The translations under genes were made by a program, and so were the position numbers. From Pseudemcibacter sp038106445 (GTDB lineage: Bacteria; Pseudomonadota; Alphaproteobacteria; Sphingomonadales; Emcibacteraceae), in the NCBI GenBank assembly GCA_038106445.1, contig JAYODU010000009.1:10189-74188 (forward strand): a stretch of DNA of 64,000 nucleotides, in the 5' to 3' direction. Of the stretch, positions 26,105 through 34,705 are shown one piece after another. Numbering within the stretch: the first letter of the stretch is position 1; each line of letters starts with the position of its first letter. The notes beneath the pieces were generated by a model, which did no database searches, was not told where the DNA came from, and saw only the letters and a program-made list of their open reading frames with translations.

Positions 26105-27196
26105 TTATTTATCCCCCTTTATCGTAGAGGTTCTTGTACTCAGGGACGGAATATCAAGTGCCTGAAAACCATAATGCTTAAGCCACCGAAGATCAGCAGC
26201 AAAGAAATCTCGAAGATCAGGAATACCCCATTTTAACATTGCGGCCCGGTCAAGACCCAGACCAAAGGCAAAACCCTGGTATTCTTTGGGGTCCAGATTT
26301 ACATTCTCAAGCACCCGTTCATTGACCATGCCGCACCCCATTATTTCAAGCCAGTCATCGCCTTCGCCGATTAAAATCTCGCCGTCCTTAAAAGCACAGC
26401 CAATATCCACTTCCGCAGATGGTTCTGTAAACGGAAAGTAACTTGGCCGGAAACGGATTTTAATATCATCACGTTCATAGAATTTTTTGCAAAATTCCTC
26501 AATGCACCACTTTAAGTGGCCCATATGAATATTTCGGTCGATCACCAAAGCTTCAACCTGATGAAACATCGGTGTGTGTGTTGCATCACTGTCATTACGG
26601 TATGTGCGACCCGGTGCAATGATCCTGTAGGGTGGCTCTCCCGCAAGCATAGTGCGGATCTGCATGGGGGAAGTATGTGTACGTAATACTTTTCTTTTTC
26701 CTTCACGATCTTCCGGGAAATAGAAAGTGTCATGCATTTGTCTTGCTGGGTGTTCTTCCGGAATATTCAATGCCGTGAAGTTATAGAAATCTTCTTCTAT
26801 CTCCGGTCCTTCGGCAACGGAAAAGCCCATTTCAGTAAAAATTTCTGTGACTTCATCCATCACTTGTGTAATCGGATGAATGCTACCCTGATCCGGTTCC
26901 GCTGCTGAAAGGGTTATATCCACACTTTCCGATTGCAGTTTCTTGTTTAAAAGCTCTATTTCCAGAGTGTTTTTTCTGTTTTGGATGGCATCATTTAAAG
27001 AATTTTTAAGCTGGTTTAATTTTGGACCGAATTCTTTTTTTTCTTCCGGGTTCATTTTGCCAAGTTCACGCATAAGAAGGCTTACCCGACCCTTTTTACC
27101 AAGTTCCGCGATGCGGATATTTTCAACAGTATCCAGATCGGCGGCACTCGCCAGATTTGCTGTAATTTCTGTTTCAATTGATTGGAGGTCTTTCAT
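26105..27196 (-). CDS. pheS: Phenylalanine--tRNA ligase alpha subunit
   Basis: A 363-residue class II synthetase subunit. The N-terminal coiled-coil (about 1-90) contacts tRNA. Motif 2 is around RTHTSPMQIRTM and PGRTYRNDSDATHTPMFHQ, and motif 3 is GFAFGLGLDRAAML near the C-terminus. It makes Phe-AMP and charges tRNA-Phe with PheT. It is separated from rplT by a strong terminator at 27246, so pheST probably has its own promoter or depends on readthrough. No obvious leader-peptide attenuator fits in the short gap. Confidence 0.97.
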   Translation of the reverse strand: MKDLQSIETEITANLASAADLDTVENIRIAELGKKGRVSLLMRELGKMNPEEKKEFGPKLNQLKNSLNDAIQNRKNTLEIELLNKKLQSESVDITLSAAEPDQGSIHPITQVMDEVTEIFTEMGFSVAEGPEIEEDFYNFTALNIPEEHPARQMHDTFYFPEDREGKRKVLRTHTSPMQIRTMLAGEPPYRIIAPGRTYRNDSDATHTPMFHQVEALVIDRNIHMGHLKWCIEEFCKKFYERDDIKIRFRPSYFPFTEPSAEVDIGCAFKDGEILIGEGDDWLEIMGCGMVNERVLENVNLDPKEYQGFAFGLGLDRAAMLKWGIPDLRDFFAADLRWLKHYGFQALDIPSLSTRTSTIKGDK

Positions 27197-27245
27197 TATT
27201 CCCTACCCAAAATTCTTATTACTTTGTTATTAAAATGAACATTAA

Positions 27246-27280
27246 AGAAAAAGGAGCCCACTGCCAAGCGGCAGGCTCCT
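27246..27280 (-). terminator. Rho-independent terminator after rplT
   Basis: Stem AGGAGCC/GGCTCCT with an inner TGCC/GGCA pairing, followed by TTTTTC on the minus strand. It separates rpmI-rplT from pheS-pheT. Confidence 0.85.
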
Positions 27281-27315
27281 CAAACTTGATTTTTTTTGAA
27301 CCCTTCGGGTACGCT

Positions 27316-27672
27316 TTAAGCGAGTGCAGATTTTGCTTGTTCTGCGATTGCTTTAAAGGCATCCGGTTCACGAACGGCTATATCAGCCAGAACTTTACGG
27401 TCAAGTTCGACGCCTGCTAGTTTTAGGCCGTTCATAAATCGTGAATAAGTTAGTCCTTCAAGTCGGGCTGCGGCGTTAATACGCTGAATCCACAGCGCAC
27501 GGAACTGCCGTTTGCGGACTTTTCTGTCGCGATAAGCATATTGGCCGGATTTCTCGACAGCCTGCATCGCGATGCGGATAGTGCTTTTGCGACGGCCCCG
27601 GAAACCTTTGGCCGCTTTAAGAACTTTTTTATGACGGGCTTTGGTTGTTACGCCCCGTTTTACATGTGCCAT
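27316..27672 (-). CDS. rplT: 50S ribosomal protein L20
   Basis: A 118-residue basic protein with the standard opening MAHVKRGVTTKARHKKVLK and RKRQFRALWIQRINAAAR in the globular part. It binds 23S rRNA early in 50S assembly and in many bacteria also represses its own operon through a leader RNA. It lies 12 nt after rpmI in the same unit. Its length agrees with the family (about 118). Confidence 0.98.
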   Translation of the reverse strand: MAHVKRGVTTKARHKKVLKAAKGFRGRRKSTIRIAMQAVEKSGQYAYRDRKVRKRQFRALWIQRINAAARLEGLTYSRFMNGLKLAGVELDRKVLADIAVREPDAFKAIAEQAKSALA

Positions 27673-27684
27673 TTTATTGCTCCA

Positions 27685-27882
27685 TTAACCGTAAGGCAAA
27701 AATTTCTTCACAATACGTGTGTCCTGATCACTAAGGATCGTTGTGCCACGCTGATCGCGAATTTGTTTATTTGTTCGTTTAATCATGCCGTGTCTTTTAC
27801 CGGCTTGTGAAGAACGCACCTTGCCAGAGGCGGTGAGTTTGAAGCGTTTTTTGGCGCCACTTTTCGTCTTTAATTTGGGCAT
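27685..27882 (-). CDS. rpmI: 50S ribosomal protein L35
   Basis: A 65-residue very basic protein with the L35 pattern MPKLKTKSGAKKRFKLT and GKRHGMIKRTNKQIRDQRGT. It is a large-subunit ribosomal component. It is the first gene of a two-gene operon with rplT. AAGGAAAG precedes the start. In most bacteria rpmI directly follows infC; here roughly 2.5 kb of other genes lie between them, and a strong dedicated promoter is visible at 27978-28006. Confidence 0.98.
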   Translation of the reverse strand: MPKLKTKSGAKKRFKLTASGKVRSSQAGKRHGMIKRTNKQIRDQRGTTILSDQDTRIVKKFLPYG

Positions 27883-27977
27883 TTAGCTTTCCTTCTAAAT
27901 AATTCGTTGGATAAACCAACCAGCTTTTTCTGCGGATAGGCATGCCCTACCAGGCCGTACCGCTCTTTGAGGGTCGG

Positions 27978-28006
27978 TGTATAGCCCGGTTTCTAAAGGA
28001 TTGCAA
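27978..28006 (-). promoter_or_regulatory. Sigma-70 promoter and leader of rpmI-rplT
   Basis: TTGCAA at 28006-28001, 17-bp spacer, TATACA at 27983-27978. The predicted leader of about 90 nt down to 27883 contains small hairpins (TAGG/CCTA and GTTGG/CCAAC) that could bind L20, which is speculative. Confidence 0.75.
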
Positions 28007-28124
28007 GTGCTTTTGCATAGGATTGCATCTTATTCATTTTTAAGTGAATTTTTACCCGGTGTTGACATATTAATTGCTCAGTTTAACTTATTCAAAAATA
28101 ATAAAGTTGAGAAAGAATCAATCT

Positions 28125-29030
28125 ATGATCCGTAATGTGTATATTCCACTTAAACGCTGTTTTTTTTATTTTCTTATAATATTTGCAGTTAGCATACCGG
28201 TACAGGCACAGGAAGAGCTGAATGCCAATCCCGCAATTTGGCGTCTGGACCATAATAGTGCCAGTTTATATTTGCTAGGGTCTGTTCATTTGCTTCCTGA
28301 TAATATCAACTGGTATGGTGGGACTATAGAACAAATTGTAAATGATGCTGATGAAGTGGTATTTGAAGTTCACCTTACGCCTGAAAAGGAAGCACGCAGT
28401 ACGCAGATTGTCCTGGCCAACGGTATATTTCAAAACGGTGATACATTAAGTAATTATCTTGAGGAAGAAGAGTATAATACGCTTATGTCGCTGGCACAAA
28501 CATATGGGTTTCCTGGATCGGCTATTTCCACATTGAAGCCTTGGTATGCATCAGTTGTCTTGTCTGTCAATGCGATCATCAAGCAGGGATGGAACCCGAA
28601 TTCCGGCGTTGATAAATCTATCGAAAAAATTGCTGCAACGCAAGGTAAGCTAATATCGGAGCTGGAAACAGTAGAATTTCAGATGTCAACACTTTATGAT
28701 CATCCACTTGAGGTTCAGGCAGAAATGCTAAAAGATACTCTGGTTCAGCTTCAGGATATAAATGCAGTCACCCTCGAAATGGTTGATGCCTGGGCATCCG
28801 GTGATGCAGAAAGAATGAATGTAGCGTTTTTGGAGCCAATGAAACTTCAGGAAGAAATTTATAATAAACTGGTGCTTCAGCGTAACAGAAACTGGATTCC
28901 GGTTATTGAAAATCTGATTAACAAAGATCAGGTAACATTGGTAGTGGCTGGCGTTGCACATTTTATCGGTGATGATGGTATTATCGGAATGCTTGAAGAA
29001 AAAGGCTATAAAGTCACAAGGATGCAGTAG
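28125..29030 (+). CDS. TraB/GumN family protein, exported
   Basis: A 301-residue protein with a signal peptide (hydrophobic FFYFLIIFAVSIPVQAQ, cleavage near residue 28). The TraB/GumN domain has the hallmark WRLDHNSASLYLLGSVHLLP and a C-terminal VVAGVAHFIGDDGIIGML, carrying the conserved GxxH motifs. The fold is related to Tiki-type metalloproteases, and bacterial function is largely unknown. The start at ATG 28125 is preferred over TTG 28074 because it gives a clean signal peptide. The csaA gene starts 2 nt after its stop codon. Both interrupt the usual infC-rpmI linkage on the opposite strand. Confidence 0.85.
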   Translation: MIRNVYIPLKRCFFYFLIIFAVSIPVQAQEELNANPAIWRLDHNSASLYLLGSVHLLPDNINWYGGTIEQIVNDADEVVFEVHLTPEKEARSTQIVLANGIFQNGDTLSNYLEEEEYNTLMSLAQTYGFPGSAISTLKPWYASVVLSVNAIIKQGWNPNSGVDKSIEKIAATQGKLISELETVEFQMSTLYDHPLEVQAEMLKDTLVQLQDINAVTLEMVDAWASGDAERMNVAFLEPMKLQEEIYNKLVLQRNRNWIPVIENLINKDQVTLVVAGVAHFIGDDGIIGMLEEKGYKVTRMQ

Positions 29031-29031
29031 G

Positions 29032-29373
29032 ATGGATAATTTTATAAGTTGGGAAGATTTCGAAAAGATTGAATTGAAAGTGGGTACCGTTGTCAGGGCG
29101 GAAGAATTCCCTGAAGCAAGAAGGCCAGCCTATAAGGTCTGGGTTGATTTTGGAGGCGAGATGGGCATAAAAAAATCAAGCGCACAGATTACGGTGCATT
29201 ATAAACCAGAAGAATTGGTCGGGAAGCAGATCGTTGCTGTGGTCAATTTTCCACCAAAACAAATCGGACCGATCAAATCAGAATTTTTGCTGACCGGGTT
29301 TTTTGATAAAAATGGAGCCGTAGTAATCGCAAGGCCGGAACGCCCGGTCCCCAATGGTGCCAAATTGGTATAA
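29032..29373 (+). CDS. csaA: tRNA-binding protein CsaA
   Basis: A 113-residue OB-fold protein with IELKVGTVVRAEEFPEARR and the conserved PPKQIGPIKSEFLLTGF. It matches CsaA, a homodimeric tRNA-binding protein with reported chaperone-like, secretion-related activity. The fold is that of the tRNA-binding domain found in PheT and MetG. It is tightly coupled to the TraB-like gene upstream, with ATG 1 nt after the TAG stop. The full family length is present. Confidence 0.9.
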   Translation: MDNFISWEDFEKIELKVGTVVRAEEFPEARRPAYKVWVDFGGEMGIKKSSAQITVHYKPEELVGKQIVAVVNFPPKQIGPIKSEFLLTGFFDKNGAVVIARPERPVPNGAKLV

Positions 29374-29419
29374 AAGGTCCGGCTCACAGTAAAAGATTAT
29401 AGTGGGCTGGATTTAAGTC

Positions 29420-30024
29420 CTAAAAGCTGAAAACCGCACCGCCCATAACGGAAGTGCCCCTGATTTTAAGTTCGTCAATGTCGCCCTTATAGCGGGTATG
29501 AAGCACTTTAACACGGATACCAACAGATTCTGAAATGCCATATTCAAATGCGCCACCGAATGAAAAACCGTTTCCTTTATCATCAATGGTTGTATTACCG
29601 GTGAAGGTTCCTGATACACTTGTATCACCACCGACGGAACCAACCCCTATCAACGCATAGAGCAGGGCTTCATTGTCCTGTCCAAAAGCAACACCACCAG
29701 TCAGATATGCGCCACCCACATAATTGGCATCAAAGGTAATGGTATCAAAACCATCAGTTACAGAACTGGATGCGGAAGATGACGCAATACTTAGTTCAAG
29801 ACCAGCGATGAATTATCAGCAATCAAACCACGGTAACCAATCGCACCACCGAATGATCCACCGGAATTATTTGTTGGATTGAGTGAAGCAAGTGCGCCGC
29901 TCACTTTCATGGAATTTTTGACCACCCCGGCTTCTGCAACAATATAAAGACTGCTTTGTGCCTAGCTGGTTACGGGAATTAGGCTTAAAATAAATAATGC
30001 TAACGAAATGAATTTGATTTTCAT
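29420..30024 (-). pseudogene. Broken outer-membrane beta-barrel (porin-family) gene
   Basis: The reading frame begins with a signal peptide (MKIKFISLALFILSLIPVTS), but a TAG stop at 29964-29962 falls at the cleavage site. After AQSSLYIVAEAG the frame stays open to a TAA at 29793-29791. The homologous continuation GLELSIASSS lies in another frame, so a one-base indel is present near 29800-29810. The last frame then runs to 29420 and ends in GGAVFSF, a typical outer-membrane C-terminal phenylalanine. Two independent lesions suggest a real pseudogene, although assembly errors are possible. When intact it would be a protein of about 200 residues of the OmpA-like/porin family. Confidence 0.75.
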
Positions 30025-30144
30025 AAAAATCCCCCTGATGGAAAGAAGTTAAGATTACTGAATAACGTAATGTAAGATACGTGGAATAATATTAAAGTCA
30101 ACATTGATGGTCATTAACCATCATTACAACGCAGTATATAATAA

Positions 30145-30256
30145 CAAAAACCCGCCGCGTGTCTCCACTTACGGCGGGTCTCCTTCGCATCTGCATTATT
30201 AGGTTCAGCTGACCCCTCTCAATACAGAATGTTGTGCTACCAATGGGCGCACAGTT
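30145..30256 (-). ncRNA. Unclassified small RNA or attenuated leader with intrinsic terminator
   Basis: A promoter-like TTGTTT-17-TAGAAT (30291-30263) would start an RNA of about 112 nt. It ends in a strong terminator, ACCCGCCG/CGGCGGGT plus five T (30179-30145). Just upstream a GGGTC...GACCC stem would use the same ACCC bases as the terminator stem, so two exclusive folds can be drawn, as in an attenuator or riboswitch. It lies between the infC terminator and the broken porin gene. Known classes were considered and none fits (see rejected items). Confidence 0.45.
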
Positions 30257-30262
30257 GAAGGT

Positions 30263-30291
30263 ATTCTACCATAAAATTAGGGCAAAAACAA
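30263..30291 (-). promoter_or_regulatory. Promoter-like sequence for the small RNA
   Basis: TTGTTT at 30291-30286 and TAGAAT at 30268-30263 with a 17-bp spacer. Confidence 0.45.
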
Positions 30292-30340
30292 AAGCGGCTA
30301 ACTTTCAAATACTTAGACTTGGGCTTAGAAGTACGACCCG

Positions 30341-30379
30341 AAAAAATAAAAAGCAGCCTATATCATCCGGCTGCTTTTA
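30341..30379 (-). terminator. Rho-independent terminator after infC
   Basis: Stem AGCAGCC/GGCTGCT with a 10-nt loop followed by TTTTATTTTTT on the minus strand. It ends the thrS-infC unit. Confidence 0.85.
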
Positions 30380-30405
30380 TCGAAATATATTACATTAAAG
30401 TCAGA

Positions 30406-30942
30406 TTATTTTGGTGCCAGAACCATGATCATCTGCCGTCCTTCCATTTTTGGCAGCTGTTCGATTTTGGTAACGTCTTCAAATTGTTCCTTAACGCGGT
30501 TAAGAACATCCATCCCTAATTCCTGGTGGGCCATTTCACGACCACGGTATCTTAGCGTTACTTTCACTTTATCGCCTGAGCTCAGGAACTTCTCGATGGC
30601 ACGCATCTTCACATCATAGTCGTGTTTTTCAATCCCTGGACGGAGTTTTATTTCTTTAACATCAACAGTTTTCTGCTTTTTTCGCGCAATACTGGCTTTT
30701 TTCTGCGCTTCATATTTATATTTGCCGTAATCAAGAATTTTACAGACAGGTGGTGCAGCATTTGGGGATATTTCTACAAGATCCAATCCTGCAGCTTTGG
30801 CCATATTGATTGCTTTATTCGTTGATACCACACCGTGGTTTTCGCCATTTTCATCAATAAGTCTTACTTCATCCTCCAGAATATCGTCGTTGACCCGTGG
30901 TCCTTTTTTTGATCCTGGGCCCTGCAATGGTTGCTTAGCTAT
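30406..30942 (-). CDS. infC: Translation initiation factor IF-3, apparent AUA start codon
   Basis: About 178 residues: IF3 N-domain with GPRVNDDI and VRLIDENGENHGVV, lysine-rich linker with ARKKQKTVDVKEIKLRP, and C-domain ending MIMVLAPK. IF3 binds the 30S subunit and discriminates against non-standard start codons. The expected alphaproteobacterial opening is recovered by starting at ATA 30942-30940, which has GGAG exactly 7 nt upstream. The only other in-frame option, TTG 30927, lacks a ribosome binding site. A rare start codon is the classical way infC is autoregulated (AUU in Escherichia coli). It lies 55 nt after thrS and is followed by a terminator, not by rpmI. Confidence 0.93.
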   Translation of the reverse strand: MAKQPLQGPGSKKGPRVNDDILEDEVRLIDENGENHGVVSTNKAINMAKAAGLDLVEISPNAAPPVCKILDYGKYKYEAQKKASIARKKQKTVDVKEIKLRPGIEKHDYDVKMRAIEKFLSSGDKVKVTLRYRGREMAHQELGMDVLNRVKEQFEDVTKIEQLPKMEGRQMIMVLAPK

Positions 30943-30997
30943 GTAATTTCTCCATTAATTGTTATCATTCCTTTCTTTTTAGTCCAATAAACTTAAA

Positions 30998-32932
30998 TTA
31001 TCGTTTATCCGGTTCAATAGACTCGGCGACAATTCTATTAATTGCGTCAGTTAAATCAAGGGTTTCCTGATCTGTTGAACCAAGTCGGCGTACTGTTATA
31101 GTACCATTTTCAGCTTCCCTGCCACCAGCAACAAAGATTGCCGGCACTTTTGCATGGGAATGTTCGCGCACTTTATAATTTATTTTTTCGTTGCGAAGGT
31201 CGATTTCCGCCCTAAGACCGGCAGCTTTCAGTTTTTCGTAAACTTCACTGACGTAAGCGTCCTGATCAGTGGTAATGCCGGTTACAACAACCTGTGTTGG
31301 TGCCAGCCACATTGGAAAGCGCCCGGCATGGTTTTCGATCAATATGCCAATAAAGCGTTCAAATGATCCAAGGATCGCGCGGTGCAACATTACAGGGCGG
31401 TGTTTGGTATTATCACGACCAATATAGTTTGCATCAAGACGGTCCGGAAGTACGAAATCCACCTGTAATGTACCACATTGCCAGTCACGGCCAATGGCGT
31501 CGGTGAGCACGAATTCAAGTTTTGGGCCGTAGAATGCGCCTTCGCCTGGATTTAAGCTATATTCAAGCCCCACATGATTGATCGCATTGATAAGGCATTG
31601 TTCCGCTTCGTCCCATGTTTCGTCTGATCCTGCACGTATTTCCGGTCTATCTGAAAATTTTACTTTTACTTCTTCAAATCCAAAGTCCTTGTAAACATCA
31701 AGTAGCATACCGCAGAAAATTTCTGTTTCTTCGGTTATTTTGTCTTTTTCACAGAAAATATGGGCATCGTCTTGTACGAATGAACGAACACGCATCAGGC
31801 CATGAAGGGCACCCGATGGCTCGTAACGGTGACAACTGCCAAATTCCGCAAGCCGCAATGGAAGGTCACGGTAACTGACAAGCCCCTGATTGAACACCTG
31901 CACATGACATGGGCAATTCATGGGTTTTAGGGCGAATGTCCGTTCTTCGGATTCTGTTGTGTACATATGTTCGCGGAATTTTTCCCAGTGACCGGAAAGT
32001 TCCCAAAGCTTGCGGTCAACCAGTTTCGGGGTATTAATTTCGCGGTAGCCATATTCGCGCTGCTTTCTACGCATATAGCCTTCAATCTGGGTGTAAATGG
32101 TCCAGCCATTAGGATGCCAGAACGGCATGCCGGCGGCTTCTTCCTGAAAATGAAACAGGCTCATTTCCTTGCCCAGCTTGCGGTGGTCGCGCTTTTCTGC
32201 TTCTTCCAAACGGTGAAGGTAGGCTTTTAATTCTTTTTTATCGCGCCATGCGGTACCATAAACGCGTTGCAGCATTTCATTGTTGCTGTCTCCGCGCCAA
32301 TAGGCCCCGGCCACATTCATAAGTTTGAAAGTATCATCACCAAGATATTTTGTTGATGGTAAATGTGGGCCACGGCAAAGATCGATAAAATCCCCCTGCC
32401 GGTAAAGTGTAATGGGTTCGTCATAAGGAATGCTTACAATAATTTCCGCCTTATAGGTTTCACCCATATTGCGGAAAAATTCGACAGCATCGTCGCGCGG
32501 CATTTCAGTACGGATAATTTCTTCGTCACGAGCAACAATTTCACGCATCCGTGCTTCCATATTTTCCAGATCATCCGGGGTAAACGGTTCATCGCGGGCA
32601 AAATCGTAATAAAAGCCGTTTTCAATGGCCGGACCGATGGTAACCTGGGTTTCGGGATAAATTTCCTTTACCGCTTCGGCTAATATATGGGCCGCATCAT
32701 GGCGTAAGATTTCCAGCGCTTCTTCATCCCTTTTGGTGATGATTGACACATGTGCATCGCTGGTAATTTCGCGTGAGAGATCCCATTGCTCGCCATTTAC
32801 AACGATCACAATGGCTGCTTTTGCAAGGCCAGGGCCAATGTCCTTCGCAAGCGTCATGCCAGTCACCGGACCGTTATATTCACGGACACTGCCGTCAGGC
32901 AGAGTTAAGGCGACTTTATCTTTAGCACTCAT
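30998..32932 (-). CDS. thrS: Threonine--tRNA ligase
   Basis: A 644-residue class II synthetase. It has an N-terminal TGS domain (about 1-65), an editing domain with HDAAHILAEAV (about 78-88) and HVSI-type histidines, a catalytic core with the zinc ligand in MNCPCHVQVF, and motif 3 MLHRAILGSFERF. The C-terminal anticodon-binding domain starts near APTQVVVTGI. It charges tRNA-Thr and edits Ser-tRNA. It is the first gene of the thrS-infC unit, with a plausible promoter at 32968-32995. The length is normal. Confidence 0.97.
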   Translation of the reverse strand: MSAKDKVALTLPDGSVREYNGPVTGMTLAKDIGPGLAKAAIVIVVNGEQWDLSREITSDAHVSIITKRDEEALEILRHDAAHILAEAVKEIYPETQVTIGPAIENGFYYDFARDEPFTPDDLENMEARMREIVARDEEIIRTEMPRDDAVEFFRNMGETYKAEIIVSIPYDEPITLYRQGDFIDLCRGPHLPSTKYLGDDTFKLMNVAGAYWRGDSNNEMLQRVYGTAWRDKKELKAYLHRLEEAEKRDHRKLGKEMSLFHFQEEAAGMPFWHPNGWTIYTQIEGYMRRKQREYGYREINTPKLVDRKLWELSGHWEKFREHMYTTESEERTFALKPMNCPCHVQVFNQGLVSYRDLPLRLAEFGSCHRYEPSGALHGLMRVRSFVQDDAHIFCEKDKITEETEIFCGMLLDVYKDFGFEEVKVKFSDRPEIRAGSDETWDEAEQCLINAINHVGLEYSLNPGEGAFYGPKLEFVLTDAIGRDWQCGTLQVDFVLPDRLDANYIGRDNTKHRPVMLHRAILGSFERFIGILIENHAGRFPMWLAPTQVVVTGITTDQDAYVSEVYEKLKAAGLRAEIDLRNEKINYKVREHSHAKVPAIFVAGGREAENGTITVRRLGSTDQETLDLTDAINRIVAESIEPDKR

Positions 32933-32967
32933 CGGGTTCTCATTTTCATTTTTGTTGTAAAAGTGCG

Positions 32968-32995
32968 AATTTATATCCTTTAACCTTCAAGTCAA
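32968..32995 (-). promoter_or_regulatory. Probable promoter of thrS-infC
   Basis: TTGACT at 32995-32990 and TAAATT (or overlapping TATAAA) at about 32973-32968, a 16-bp spacer for the former. The leader is about 30-35 nt long. Confidence 0.4.
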
Positions 32996-33075
32996 GTGGG
33001 CTTAAGCTAAAAAAGCAGTTTTCTTGGGTGGTTGCTTCTATATTATGGTCCCGCTAACAAATTCGGATATATTTT

Positions 33076-33822
33076 ATGACAGAAAAACCAAAATACATAA
33101 AAACCCCTGATGGAAGCCGTATTGCTTATCATAAAACAGAAGGGCGAAAACCAACGGTGATATTTTGCGGTGGTTATATGTCCGATATGGAAGGGAAAAA
33201 GGCCATATTTCTGGAAAAAACATGTGCCGAACTTAGGCTTTCCTTTATCAGGTTTGATTATTCTGGTCATGGCAAGTCATCCGGTAAATTTGAAGATGGT
33301 ACAATCGGCCAATGGAAGGATGATGCGCTCGTCGTGATCGAACAGCTTACCGAGAGTGATGTTATTATTATTGGATCAAGCATGGGGGGGTGGATTGGAC
33401 TGCTTGTAACAATGGCTTTGGGAAAAAAAGTTAAAGCCTTTATCGGTATTGCGGCAGCACCGGATTTCACCCGTGAACTTATGTGGGATAAATATTCATC
33501 ATCAATAAGGCAGATTTTAAAAACAGAAGGAATATATCATGAGCCATCCGAATATAGTGATGAACCCTATAAGGTAAGCTATGGTTTAATCCGCGAAGGT
33601 GAAAACCACATTTTACTAAACAAACCTATCAAAATTGATTGTCCGATACGGTTGTTTCACGGCCTAAAAGATGCCGATGTGCCCAGCGAATATTCAATGC
33701 GTATCAGTGAAAAGGTGACAAGTAATGATGTTGTTATCAGTTTTAATAAATCCGGCGACCACCGGTTATCATCACCGGAAGACCTTGAAAGATTGAAGAG
33801 TGCGCTAATTGAGCTTTGCTAA
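33076..33822 (+). CDS. Alpha/beta hydrolase
   Basis: A 248-residue cytosolic hydrolase with nucleophile elbow GSSMGG (Ser102), acidic residue near 199-201 in HGLKDADVP and His229 in SGDHRLSS. The oxyanion region is CGGYMSDMEG. It resembles the palmitoyl-thioesterase/ABHD10-like alpha/beta hydrolases common in alphaproteobacteria. The natural substrate is unknown. Its 3' end overlaps the convergent epimerase-like gene by 18 nt. It is a single gene on its strand, divergent from thrS. Confidence 0.88.
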   Translation: MTEKPKYIKTPDGSRIAYHKTEGRKPTVIFCGGYMSDMEGKKAIFLEKTCAELRLSFIRFDYSGHGKSSGKFEDGTIGQWKDDALVVIEQLTESDVIIIGSSMGGWIGLLVTMALGKKVKAFIGIAAAPDFTRELMWDKYSSSIRQILKTEGIYHEPSEYSDEPYKVSYGLIREGENHILLNKPIKIDCPIRLFHGLKDADVPSEYSMRISEKVTSNDVVISFNKSGDHRLSSPEDLERLKSALIELC

Positions 33823-34626
33823 AATATCCAAATAGCCCTCCTTAAAACTTGGAAATTGTGGTTGCCAGTTCAGCTTTTCTTTGGTTATTCGGTTGCTAAC
33901 GCGTTTATTATCTGCATAAAAACTTCTTAACGCTGGGCTTATGTCAGCTTGTTCGAGTGGGATGCCGTGCAAGCGGGGTTTTCCAAGTTTATCGCACAAA
34001 AAATCCAGCACGTCACTGGCCGGTGCTGGAAAATCGTCCACGATATTATAGACACTTCCGTTTGAGGGCTGTTCCATTGATTTAATGAGCGCAGAACTGA
34101 TGTCATTAACATGAATGCGTGAAAAATAATGGTTTTCTTTAATTATTTTAAGCGCACTGTTGTTTTTTACCGCTTCGATCTGGTTACGGCCCGGGCCATA
34201 AATACCCCCTAATCTGAAAATATGAGTGGGCAAGCCACTGTCTATCCATAGTTTTTCAGCGGCCAATCGCGATTTTCCCCTGTCTTCAGTGGGGTTTGTA
34301 TCACTCATTTCATTTACCCACTGTCCCGACCAATTTCCATAAACGCTTGTTGTCGATAGATAGCCCAGCCATTTCAGATCAGAAAGGTTTCTTAAATCGT
34401 TCAGATGGTGATGATATACAAAGTCCTTTTGATCACGATCAGGAGGAATTGAAATCAGGACATGTGTAACACCATTCAGATGTTCGGCTATATTTGATAC
34501 TGGTGCATGGCCATCAAATAAAATATGACTGTTTCGATGCGTGCCCGAATATTGCCACGAAGTTGATGATAACTTCTTGACAAGCCGGGTTGCTGTATAT
34601 CCAAATCCAAATATGAAGAGTTTCAT
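33805..34626 (-). CDS. NAD(P)-dependent SDR/epimerase-like protein (YeeZ type)
   Basis: A 273-residue Rossmann-fold protein with nucleotide-binding FIFGFGYTATRL near residues 4-15. STTSVYGNWSGQWVNE carries the tyrosine region, and FRLGGIYGPGRN is typical of extended or atypical SDRs. The YeeZ-like group lacks a well-defined substrate. The start at 34626 gives MKLFIFGFGYTA; a longer frame to 34716 adds an unrelated stretch. It overlaps the 3' end of the alpha/beta hydrolase gene by 18 nt. A TPR gene is divergent upstream. Confidence 0.82.
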   Translation of the reverse strand: MKLFIFGFGYTATRLVKKLSSTSWQYSGTHRNSHILFDGHAPVSNIAEHLNGVTHVLISIPPDRDQKDFVYHHHLNDLRNLSDLKWLGYLSTTSVYGNWSGQWVNEMSDTNPTEDRGKSRLAAEKLWIDSGLPTHIFRLGGIYGPGRNQIEAVKNNSALKIIKENHYFSRIHVNDISSALIKSMEQPSNGSVYNIVDDFPAPASDVLDFLCDKLGKPRLHGIPLEQADISPALRSFYADNKRVSNRITKEKLNWQPQFPSFKEGYLDILAKLN

Positions 34627-34705
34627 TTGGCCTACTATTATAATTTGCGTATTAAAATGATTATAATTATACAGGAATTCACATTTTACCAATAGGAAAG
34701 CACGC

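Noticed and set aside
30145..30256. Resemblance of the small RNA to TPP riboswitch, SRP RNA or cobalamin box
   Set aside because: Short matches exist (TGAGA, GAACC, TAATGC; a GGAGACC stretch), but the TPP P4/P5 stem, the SRP GGAAG tetraloop with AGCAGCC, and the rest of the cobalamin core are missing.
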